Source: Diphasiastrum complanatum
Lineage: Eukaryota; Streptophyta; Lycopodiopsida; Lycopodiales; Lycopodiaceae
Reading direction: 5' to 3'
Length of the DNA: 64,000 bases
Assembly (NCBI GenBank): GCA_029204225.1
Contig: CM055106.1
Span: 20,899,285-20,963,284 of the forward strand
A model generated the notes under the pieces. The model had not been told where the DNA came from, ran no database searches, and saw only the letters and a program-made list of their open reading frames with translations. Below, piece after piece: positions 48,516 to 58,899 of the stretch. The stretch's first letter is position 1; the number at the start of each line of letters is the position of its first letter. Made by a program: the position numbers and the translations under genes.

Positions 48516-49166
48516 TGTTGGGGGTATTCCTGACGAATTGTAAATAAATAAAATCGACCAGTAAAATGTGTTGCGAGGGCATGGCATCCTACGCGTATAA
48601 GCTCGTGGCCCAATGAGCACGCAAGCTAAGCTGTAAATAAAAAAATAGGCTTGGGCCCTTTGTAATTAAAATAAAACTTGAGGCCCAAAGTCAATTTTAA
48701 ACTTAGAGATTACTTTTAGAGTTGGGTCCAATTTGGGACTCACATGAATCTTGTGAATTTCAATGTACTTTTTGTGGACAATCACTCTTGCTTATGCTAT
48801 TGTTGTGGATTGCTTGTTATTTCCATTTCCCATGTTTTTTGTTTATGCTAGTTAAGGTTTTTCCATAAGCAATGAAATTGAGCATTTGAGCTAACCTCTA
48901 TCTCATCTCTCTCACTCTCTCTTACCCTCTTTCCCTCTTTTCCTCTTCTCTTCTTCTCTACTTCTCTTCTCATTCACCCTCAATCATGATGAATGTTAGT
49001 TTAGTAGAGTAGAGTTAGTGGGAGTAGTTTTAGTGGTGGTAGAGTTAGATGAAAAGTAGGGAACTAACTAAAAGTAGCATCTGTGCATAGTTAGGTGCCT
49101 ATCCAATGAACTAGCCCTTGTTGACAGGCGGGAGGGCTATTACTACGTCGGATCAAAGACCCTACA
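48516..49166 (+). mobile_element. Gypsy 5' LTR, 651 bp
   Basis: Starts TGTTGGGGGTATTCC and ends CCCTACA before a tRNA-Asp-type primer-binding site. It is about 170 bp shorter than the related LTR at 62756-63576 because the part with TATA and transcription-start region is deleted after TTTTTGTGGACA. It inserted in a copia LTR; the five bases before it are GCTGA. Confidence 0.85.
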
Positions 49167-49167
49167 G

Positions 49168-49185
49168 TGGCACTGTTGCCGGGGA
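49168..49185 (+). other. Gypsy primer-binding site, tRNA-Asp type
   Basis: TGGCACTGTTGCCGGGGA, one base outside the LTR, close to the plant gypsy site TGGCGCCGTTGCCGGGGA. Confidence 0.85.
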
Positions 49186-50125
49186 TAGGTTTCCACTAAC
49201 TAGTGTAGTTGCATTTTAGCTATTTCTTGCTTTTTAGAGTAGTTTTAGGTAGATTTTTGGGAGTTTAGAGTTAGTTTTCTGTATTTTTTGTGTTTGGACT
49301 ATTCACAGCTAGCGGAGGAGATGTGAGAGGCCGGTAGAGGAGGTCTTGAACATCTTCTAAGGGCTTGAAACTCAAACCAACCAACCAAAAACCCCAAAAA
49401 CACACCAATCTGCATTTTGGAGAGAAAAAGAGCCTAAATTCTCATCAGATTTTAGTATCTCCAAAACCAGTAAGAGTTAATCCTTGCATGACTGGCAGCA
49501 GCTCTAGGGTACTGTCCCAGACCTACATAGAATCCTGCGAGAGTTAATTCCAAGTAGATTGCAAAAATTAGAAAAAAATCATAAAAAATTCAAAAATCTT
49601 TGAAAAAATCCAAAAAAAATACAAATCTTCACCAGAACTCTCGCAAAGCCCTCTGAAGTTCCATCTTAGTGAGACCAGGACACAGAAGAGCCTACGAGAC
49701 TTAGTTTGATTCCAATGAGCAAAAAATTGGGTTTAAGTGCTAAAAAATCACTAAAAAGTGAAGATCCAGCAAATCCTTCCAGTAAGAACTCTCGCAGACC
49801 ACCTCAATTGATTTAGAATGTCAATTTCCATCAATGAAGAATCCTGTGAGACTTAGTATAGAGATTTGGTGAAGATCAAGCCAAAATAGTGGTTATGAAC
49901 CCTCGCATATAGTGAAATTTTCACTTGGTGCGAGAGTTAACTCTCGCAGAGCATTCCATAGTGAGATCTGACCCAGATTCAACTATTGTGATCCTTGCGA
50001 GAGTTACTTCCAAAAGATCTAAGAGATATCAAGTTTTTTATCTGCAAAAACAGCTAAAGAACCCTTGCACAGGCAACCCTCGCACAAGAGAACCCTCGTA
50101 GACTAGATCAGTGGGGAGATAAGTC
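49186..50125 (+). other. Gypsy leader with GCGAGAGTT motif array
   Basis: Non-coding leader. From 49537 it carries repeated GCGAGAGTT and its complement AACTCTCGC, for example at 49537, 49636, 49787 and 49997, plus a perfect 18-bp palindrome GCGAGAGTTAACTCTCGC at 49930-49947. The same motifs occur in the element's 3' non-coding region at 62360-62640. The leader is cut near 50125 by copia sequence. Confidence 0.75.
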
Positions 50126-50129
50126 ATTG

Positions 50130-52876
50130 TTTTTCTGCCTCTACTCAAGCTCTCAGTACTTCAATTCATTCAAATAAAGGTTTACTTTGGCATTATAGAC
50201 TTGGTCATTTAAATCATGCTACTGTACAATGAATATCTAGACAATCTATTATTCTTGATCTCGACTATCCTCACGAAAAAGTCGAGTTGCCTGTCTGTCA
50301 AGACTGTCTAGTTGGTAAACAGACTAGGAAACCATTTAAGTCAAGCCATCAGCATGTTGCTAGAGGATTGCTAGATGTTTTACATTCAGATATTTGTGGC
50401 CCGATGAAAAATCCTTCATTGAAGGATGCCAAGTATTTTATAATCTTTATTGATGAATTCTCCAAAAGGACGATGGTGTATTTCATAAAGAAAAAACCAG
50501 AAGTCTTCAACTGCTTCAGAATCTTCAAGGAGCATGCAGAAAAGGAGACTGGACGGACGATCAAGGCCCTAAGGTCAGACAAGGTGGAGAATACATCTCT
50601 GTTGAGTTTAAGGAGTACTACCAAAGCCAAGACATTGGGTAGCAATTCATCACTCCTTACGTCCTCAGTCTAATGGCTTAGTTGAGAGGAAGAACCATAC
50701 TCTGGTCGAATCTGCTAAGTGTATGCTATCGCATGCATCGTTGTCCAAGAGATTCTGGGCTAAAGCTGTCTCCACTACAGCTTATCTCCAGAATAGATAT
50801 TCAACCAAGGTCCTCTCAGACAAGACACCCCATGAGGTGTGGACAGGCTCTAAGCCTTCTTTGAAGAACCTAAGAGTGTTTGGGTGCATTTCCTACGCGC
50901 AGATCCCAAAAGACACAAGGAAGAAATTAGACTTCCAAGGTCTCAAGACCGTCCTGATCGGATATATTTTGTCTGATAACACGTACAAGGTATACGATCC
51001 TGATACCCAGCAAATCTTGTATAGCCGAAATACAGTCTTTATCAAGGATCAATTTGTCGACCTCAAAGACAAGGATATTGCTCAAGAAGAACCTATATCT
51101 CCTGCCATTGACACGACAGTCCGAGCTTCTGGCTCAGGTGTGTCTATCGTCAACCCACTTCGAGACAGCGAATTAGATGAAGACGTTGCTGCTACCCAGC
51201 AACAAGTCCCAGAAGCGGTTCATCAGTCGAATCATCCCAAAAGATCAAGCCGAGTGCGCACACAACCCACAAGGTATACTCCTGAGTTTGTCTATCTCTT
51301 AATGTAGGAACCGACGATAGTCGAAGAGACACTCAGCCAACCAGACTCTGATCTCTGGAGAGAAGCCATGGACATAGAGTATTCCTCTCTGATCAAGAAT
51401 CAAACATGGTCATTAGTCGAAGCTCCTATTGGCTGCAATATTAGTGATTGCAAATGGATCTTTAAGATCAAATATAATGCCAAGGGAGCAATTGATTGAA
51501 GGAAGGCTAGACTAGTAGCATGAGGATTCACCCAGATCCCGAATGTCGACTATAGTGAGACTTTTAGTCCAGTCATCAAACATTCGTCGATCTGAATGCT
51601 CTTGTCTTATGCTATAGCTGCCGACCTCGAAGTACATCAACTTGATGTACAAACAGCCTATCTGAACGGAGTCATACAAGAAGATATCTACATGATCCAG
51701 CCCGAAGGATACATTTTGGAAGGCATGAAGAATCATGTCTGTAAACTCCACAAATCACTGTACAGCTTGAAACACTCTGCCAGAGCTTGGTTTCAGAGGA
51801 TCAACACCTTCCTGATTGAATAAAAATTCAAACCAAGTGCAACGTTTATTCAAGATCAATGCAGCAATCCTTCATTATCATCACCTTGTACGTTGATGAT
51901 ACATTGCTCTTCAGCAACAATACTAAAATGGTCAATGATGCAAAACAGATGTTGTTCTTAGAATTTGACATGACTGATCTGGATGAAGCTCACTTTTGTC
52001 TTGGAATTCAAATCCATAGAGATAGATCAAATCGACTGATTTACATTACTCAACAAAGGTATCTTCACAATGTTCTTAACAGATACAATTTGATGAATTG
52101 TAAATTAGCCCACTCACCAATAGATCCAGGTCTGTATTTGTCAAAGGACCAATGTCCCCAGACCAAGCAGGAACAGGAGCAGATGAGAGAATATCTGTAT
52201 CGATCGATACTTGTACGCAATGGTCTATACAAGACCAGATATCTCTTTTGTTGTAAGCTCACTCAACCAATATATGGCTAATCCTGGCATTACCCATTGG
52301 AAGGCTCTTATTCGAGTCATGAGATATATTCGAGCTACCATGGACCAGTGCATCTGCTATGGAGATGTTAGCAACAACAATCTTCATCAGCTCAGTGGCT
52401 ATTCTGATGCAAGCTGGGGAGGAGATGCAGACAATCGTAAATCCACATATGGATTTACATTCTTCTTCAACGGTGGTCCTATTTCATGGAACAGTCGTAA
52501 GCAACCCTCTATCGCACTTTCTTCTACTGAAGCAGAATACATTGTTGTTTCTCAATCTATTAAGGAAATAGTTTGGTTGAAAAATTTGCTGTCAGACATC
52601 AATCTGTATCAATACAACCCTACAATTTTATTTTGTGATAATCAAAGTGCTATTGCCTTATCGGCCAACCCTAGATTTCATTCTAGGAGTAAGCACATTG
52701 AGATCAAATATCACTACATCAGGGTCAAGGTTTTCGATAGAGAGGTAAGCTTAACGTACTGTAGAACGCAAGACATGGTTGCAAACATCTTCATGAAAGC
52801 ACTCAGTGTTAATGCACACAACAGATTTTGTGCATTGCTCAGTCTGAAGATCAAGGCATTCACGGATCCAGATTAA
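50130..52876 (+). pseudogene. Copia integrase-RT-RNase H (copy B)
   Basis: Plus strand, the 3' two-thirds of a copia polyprotein. Pre-integrase: LWHYRLGHLNHATVQ. Integrase: CQDCLVGKQTRKPF, LHSDICGPM, FIDEFSKRT, GLVERKNHTLVESAKCMLSH, WTGSKPSLKNLRVFGC. RT: CKWIFKIKYN, LDVQTAYLNGVIQEDIYM, LYVDDTLLF, HFCLGIQIHRD. RNase H: SGYSDASWGGD, ALSSTEAEYIV, FCDNQSAIAL, and a good C terminus ending FTDPD. There is a frameshift near 50590 and another near 51830, a small deletion near 52205 (part of SILGSLMYAMV lost), and several TGA stops that look like former CGA. Gag, protease and 5' LTR are missing. Confidence 0.9.
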
Positions 52877-52883
52877 GGGGGGC

Positions 52884-54016
52884 TGTTGGATTTACTCCTT
52901 CTATTCTCCTAAATCCCATTTTTAATCTGCCTCCATACTTGCTGCATATTTACTAACATTGTCACGCAGCTTGCATGTTTACACGCAAATTCGCATAGAT
53001 GAATAAAAGGTGCAAAAATTGCGACATTGTGTTTTTACATAGGTTATGATGACAGGCGAAAAGGGAACACTATCCTACAGAATGTCGAAGGTGCCCTAAA
53101 AGCTAAGGCACCCTGTAAATCTTATCCTAAGGCCATTCGTAAGAGTGACGCACTTTTCGCATCATCACCAACGTTCACTTCAGCACTAGCTGACGTCGCA
53201 CCCTTTTTAGTTCACCCCATGCAGTTGCACTAACAGATTGGACAACGATTGTAGCCACCAACGATCTCCTATAGACAGCACATCCACTCTGTACTTTCAC
53301 ATCTGCACACCTGTAATATTATGTATATATATGCATATACTGGACACCATTAAAAAAAAAAAGATGAGATGAATAGATGATGAAGAGAGCAAAAGAAGAT
53401 GACATAAACGAAGTAGATCCCCTGAGCATTGATTCTTCACTTTGTCAGAATTAAGGTTTAATTTTTTTTTTACAGATTGAAATAAGCTTTTTAGGACATG
53501 CGGTTTCGTCCGCTACTGTATTATGTTCTACCGCATTATTGACATGTATACATGATATACTTAATCTGATACAGTTCATTGTTCTGCGTTCAGATCTATG
53601 GTAATATTGCTATGCTTATCTTTCATTCTGTCTGATCTTTCTAGTTGTTCTTGTTGGTAATAGACGATTAACATTTAGTCTTGTCTTTTGCGAATCATTT
53701 GCGACTAATTATCAGTCGAGCATAATCTAGCTCTTCGCGAATCATTCGCGACATATAATTTGTCTTGCTATTCACAACAAATTATTCTTCTGGCGTTTCA
53801 TTTATTAATGTTTGGCTACATAATCTAGAATGACCATGATTTCTATCACTAAAGTTCAGGCATTCTGATAGGCGTAGTCATGCTTTCGGAGAGAGTCGTA
53901 TAGTTCATTCCGCTGCGCACGAACATTTTCTGTTCGAGTTCATTTCTCGTTCGCTTCTTGTTCGAGTTCGTTTCTCATTCATGTTTGTCATTTATTCTCC
54001 CTCTCTCTCTCCAACA
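52884..54016 (+). mobile_element. Copia 3' LTR, 1133 bp
   Basis: Starts TGTTGGATTTACTCC right after the polypurine tract ATTAAGGGGGGC and ends CTCTCCAACA, with a matched TGTTGGA/TCCAACA pair at its ends. Gypsy gag starts a few bases further on. The related LTRs are 43997-45122 and, in part, 39885-40458 and 48143-48515. Confidence 0.88.
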
Positions 54017-54049
54017 GACTGCATCCCACTATACAATCAAGATTCAACT

Positions 54050-55833
54050 ACTTTGGAACCCACCATCGGATGAATCTGAGATCTAGATGATCAATAGCAA
54101 GAAGGATAGCAAATCAAGCACCACACCTTCCCAGATTAGCAGCTACGCAACAAGAGACAGAGCCGAAACTGGCACCAATGGATCCAATGGGCCAACCCGT
54201 ACATGTCGCTCCCTTGCAAGCAGTCTGCAAAGCACCACGGATGGAAATACCAAAATATGACGGATCATTAGATCCCGTCCACTTCCTCCAGATCTACGAG
54301 CAAGCTTGCGAAATCTACCGTGAACGGACACCTGCAGAAAAGTTTCTGTTGTTTCCTATGTCCTTATTAGCAATGGCTTAGGATTGGTTTTTCAACCTGT
54401 CAGAAGAAGAAAAATCTATATGGGAAGTGGTTAAAGCGGCTCTCATTACGCACTTTAAACCAAGGAAGTTTTTGGAAGACCGGTTTCTCCTGCTTAGCAA
54501 AGTCAAGATGGGAAAATGAGAAAGGGTCATGGACTATATTAAATGGGTCAAACATCTATGATCCGAGTGCAGTGTAGCCCTAACTCCCGATCATGTGGTA
54601 ATCATGTAGTTCTTAGCAGGATTACCACGAAGCATCAGAAGAGAACTGAAACAACGGGAGTAGTATGCTACTTTGCAAGAAGCTATGGAAGAAGCCATCA
54701 GGGAAGATGATGAGGGATCTGACGATGAATATCCATCCACCCATACTCCTACCCCCTCGATAGCATCATCATCATCAAACCATCTGTTCTATCCACTGAA
54801 CTGTTGTTGGATCAACTGACAAAATTACACAAACAGCAGATGGAGCAACTTACGGCATAATTTGATCAGAAACTGAAAGCCTTACATGGAGTTGTAGCAG
54901 CAACGCCACATCAACCGAAACTAAACCGACTACAATATCCTCGACAGGAGAATGTATGGTGTTCAGTATGCACACAAAACCATACAACGAACGAGTGTCC
55001 AGTCCTAAAGCAAAATCTGAGATTGACACATAGATTTTGTCATCTGTGCAATGTAACATCGCACGATACAACATTTTGCCCGTTTAACCCCTGGATTGTT
55101 CAACAGAAGAGAAGTCCTTATTAGCCTTCTTATCCATATCATCAAGGGGCACCTAACATGGCACCGAGGTACGGCTCATCGAATCAGCAACAACGTATGG
55201 CCTTACCTGCACCACTGGGGCCAGCCAATCAGCAAGTGGTCCATGTAAACCTGACAGCAGCGGACCCAAAGATGCAAGTACTACCTCAACCTGAGCAGCA
55301 CCAATGGTATGGACCGGAGGAGCCATTTATGGATCTTGCCATAAATGAGTATTTTGCGGCCTATGCAGCTCAAACTCAACATCAAGGCGGAAGAAATTAC
55401 GGTTGCTATGGATGCGATGAAGGACACAGGATTGCGGAATGTCGTTACAAAAGAAAACATACATCTTTTTGCCAAGAATGTGGTTATGGACACTGCTTTA
55501 AGAATTGTCCATTGAGACCTGGAACCAGTGCACCACTAAACTTCATTACAATACAACAACCAGTAGTTCCAGCGGGGATGTCACCGGAAAGGCAACAACT
55601 CCATGCTCCTATTTTAGTCGTTACGCGAACATAGAAGAGAAAGGAAGTGGCTCCCTCACCAGCACCATCGGTCACTGATGACCAACCCTCGACTTCAACG
55701 CCATATCCGAACATGAGGGAAGAGAGAAGACAATATCAAAAAATACAACATTGGGTATAGAGAGCACAAGCGGAGGAAAAAGAGCAAGAAGGAGAAAATC
55801 CTACGGAATGTCTAGTTGACGACGGTGTCTTTT
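54050..55833 (+). pseudogene. Gypsy gag
   Basis: Plus strand. Retrotransposon gag capsid: EIPKYDGSLDPVHFLQIYEQ, DWFFNLSEEEKSIW, ALITHFKPRKFLEDRF, then LAGLPRSIRREL. Next come an acidic stretch, a coiled coil and a Cys-rich tail (CSVCTQNHTTNECP, CHLCNVTSHDTTFCP, CYGCDEGHRIAEC, CQECGYGHCFKNCP), an unusual series of zinc-knuckle-like motifs. In-frame stops at 54379, 54517, 54559, 54607 and 54661 are each one C-to-T change from CAG or CGA. A frameshift lies near 54780. The frame ends at 55833 (PTECLVDDG), where the inverted ORFx element cuts in and removes the protease. Confidence 0.88.
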
Positions 55834-55835
55834 TG

Positions 55836-56191
55836 TAAAATGGGAAAGGCCCTTGCCCCTCAATCTTATTGGCTAATATTCACAATGATCCTAACCATTC
55901 ATCTTGGACCCAACTTGATCCAAGGGTCCACAAAAAGTACATTAGAAATCACAAGATTCATGTGAGTCCCAATTTGGACCCAACTCTAAAAAGTGATCTC
56001 TAAGTTTAAAAAAGACATTAGGCCTCTAGTTTTATTTTGATTACAAGGCCCAAGTCAAGTTTATTTTATTTACAACTTCAATTGCGTGCTCATTAGGCCA
56101 TGGGCTTATACACGCAGGATGCCATGCCCTCGCAACACATTTTATTGGAGGATTTTATTTATTTACACTTTGTTGGGAATACCCCCGACAG
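55836..56191 (-). mobile_element. Inverted ORFx element, start of 3' LTR
   Basis: Read from 56191 on the minus strand: TGTCGGGGGTATTCCCAACA and on, matching the first 364 bp of the LTR at 62756 almost throughout. It stops at 55836 in the TATA-box region (TTTTATAAAAAGACAC in the intact LTR). The stop codon of ORFx and a GTCGTGGGTCC tract precede it. Confidence 0.85.
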
Positions 56192-58403
56192 GACCCACGA
56201 CCTGAAGTAGTGCCGGTCCCTCGGCACTCTGCCGATTTAGTAGAGCGTTCTCTTGGACCGCCTCTGGTGGATGGGATATCCCGTAACGTCTTCCATGAAG
56301 TTGAGATGGTCCAGTTTCTTTGAGTCCTTTGGCGTGTGGAAGGACTTGTGGACTCCTGTCAGCCATTCCTGATCCACCAATGCTTGGAATCGTTTCGTCC
56401 AGGGATCAGCTCGGTAATATATGCGAGCGACTAACAGCTGGTCTTCGACTTTGTCAGAAGCGAGCGTCTTATTTGGATCAAAAAATATGGAGGGAAAGAA
56501 ATCATCCCATTTTGTTTCAATGCCCATTAAATATTTTAAGTCCCGGGAATAAGTGGCTGTCGCGCGGACTGTTGGATCGGGACAATTGATGTAGTGACTG
56601 GCGAATGCAGAGAGAGCCCTTCTGGCATCTACATCCGTTGTCCACCCATATTCGGATTTGATGATTGGCCAGTTGAAATTGTTGAGTGTGATCTGGGCCA
56701 GAGGAGTGCGGCATTCTGCCCATTTGGATCTTCTTGGACATGGCAGGAAGTGCGCGTTCACCCGTAACTGTTGCGGACTCGTCACCTAACCCCTGATGGT
56801 CGCAGGGTCTCTCTCAAATAAATGCTGTCACCACTCCGGTTGTGGTTGGCGGGCAGGTAAGGCTTGTAGTTCTTTTCCCTTGATGGTCTGAGCTGAGAAT
56901 GATATCTGCCAACCACCTCTTGATGACTCGTGGGGATATTTGGATAAAAATTCATTGATGTTCTCCTCCATGGATTTCGGTCTTCGAAAGGCTCGACTGG
57001 CAGATATCGTTCGTGACCCTCAAGATGATGTTGTTTGGCCCTGGTTGATGGTTGCGCCTTGGCTCTGGTCTTGCATCTCAACGGCCGCTTCTGTCTGCCC
57101 TTGGTCTTGGCCTTCGGACCCTTGATCTGGTTGAAATCCCCCTGCTGCCTACTGGCTCTGATCTTGGCTGGTACTAGCTTGTGCAGCGTCAAAATTAGGT
57201 GGCAGTGGAATTACCATGGCGGTGGGCTAGGCCTTCGTTTTCATGTATTTCTGGCATGCCTTGAGGGCTTGCTTGGCCTGGGCGAGCTCTTGCGTTGCGC
57301 TTTCCCGATACTTATTGAACTCTGTCTGGTAGCTGTTCAGGGTTTGGCTATAAATCTGCACCTGATGCTGTAGAAGATTTGTCTCTGATTGGGAAAGCGG
57401 CCTTGTGTCCGGTGCAGATTGAGCTAACCAGGTGAGTTTCTCGTCTTGTAAGGCTTTAATCTCCGTCCCCATGCGCGTGTTCTCTGCTTCCAAAAGTGTA
57501 AGTTGCGCCTAGATGGGGGCAAGCCATTGGGATGCTTCAGCTTGAAACTCTCGCACCTTTGTGGAGGCCTCAGTCAGCGCTTTGGAGAGGCTTTGAATAT
57601 ATTTGTTTAGGCCCTCCTCCTTCTGCTGCAGCTTGGCAATCTCCTAGTGCCATGATTGTTCATGTTGTTGAGCCAGAATCAGCTCTTGCTACAGATTGGT
57701 GGGGTCTTGTCGCAGTTGTGTATTACTCGTTGCCAACTGTAGTACCCTGCTTTCCAGAATAGCTTTGGCTGCTATCGCATCCAGAATATATTTTCCTAGG
57801 GTTTGGTACACTGTCGTTAGATCCGTGGGAGCAGCTGGTACACTGGCACTGGTAGGGGCTGGTGTTGTATCGGCCCCGATGACTTGTGAAATTCCGTCGT
57901 CATTGTCTTCGATCAGATTTTCATTTGTCCTGATGCAGTAGGGTCAGTCCGATCTGGTGATGCTACAAAAACTGTTTGTACAAATGCGTCATCAGGCAGT
58001 GGTTGGCTGCTCTCAACAACCTTTGGCGAAGCGGGTGGGGTGTGAGAAACAACTGTGGAAACAGAGGTGATGACGGTTTGTCCGAACGATCACCAGATAT
58101 AATGCCAGTGGTGATCATCGAGTCGGCGTTAATCCTAACCTTGTACGTGGTACCTTGGTACATGAAGTGGAAACGAGCCTTGTCCTCATCCCAGGTGGCG
58201 TAAGTGTGAAGGGCGAGGCCCAAGTTAATCTCAGAATGGAAGAGCGCCAAGTAAAAACCCAATGCTTCAAGGAGTGGGCCGACTATCTGCAACCATGGTT
58301 GGACCAAAGTGTCAGAGGGTAGAGGCCAAGTCTGCGTGGCCTCGGGGATGTCACACTGGATCACCTGTTTGGTGCCAGAGTCTTCAAAGGATGAGGAGGC
58401 CAT
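56192..58403 (-). pseudogene. ORFx copy 2: coiled-coil protein of a gypsy-type element
   Basis: Begins at an ATG (58403, MASSSFEDSGTKQVIQCDIP). An N-terminal domain of about 145 residues (QIVGPLLEALGFYLALFHSE, DEDKARFHFMYQGTTYKVRI) ends in a stop at 57963. After a frame change, about 57900-57240 is a long coiled coil (ILESRVLQLATSNTQL, SLSKALTEASTKVREFQAEA, KALQDEKLTWLAQ). A Gln/Gly-rich linker follows, then a C-terminal domain (AFRRPKSMEENINEFL, KWDDFFPSIFFDPNKTLASD) ending KRTLY at about 56237. The seven or so stops after the frame change look like former CAG or CGA codons, so the original protein had about 720 residues. It starts about 260 bp after its 5' LTR and ends beside its 3' LTR, leaving no room for gag-pol. 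I do not recognise the family. Confidence 0.75.
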
Positions 58404-58666
58404 GTTAACAATGATGATTAGTGTTCAAAAAAGTCGAAAAAGTAGAAAAAACGATGGAAAATGGAAAAAGATGTGGAAACAATAGAAAACTAAGAATAAT
58501 GAGTGTTGGATGAGAATGATTGTAGTTCAGAACGCAGATCGGTGTTTAATATAAGCAGATGACAGCTGGTAGGAAGTTTGGTTGAAAACAGAAAACTTGG
58601 TATTTTTAATGGAAATTTTGACAGAGCTTCACTAGCAAAGGTGACAAATGACTCGAATTTAGCCCT

Positions 58667-58895
58667 TTGTAGGGTCGAGGATCTTTCGTAGTATAGCCCT
58701 TCCGCCTGTCAACAAAGGTTAGATCACTAGATAGGTGCCTAACTATGCATAGATGCTACTTTTAGTTAATTTCCTACTTTCTCCCTTAACTCTACTCACC
58801 ACTAAACTACTCCTCTTTAACTCTACTCCTCTACACTAACATTCATCATAGTTTTGGTTGAAGGGAAGGGATGGAGAAGAAGAGAGGGCAAAAAG
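58667..58895 (-). mobile_element. Inverted ORFx element, end of 5' LTR
   Basis: Minus-strand match to the last 220 bp or so of the gypsy LTR at 62756 (AACCTTTGTTGACAGGCGGA, AGATCCTCGACCCTACA). After CTACA the tRNA-Asp site is replaced by AAGGGCTAAATTCGAG, so the normal primer-binding site is missing. The outer part of the LTR is absent, as in its partner at 55836-56191. Confidence 0.75.
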
Positions 58896-58899
58896 AAGG

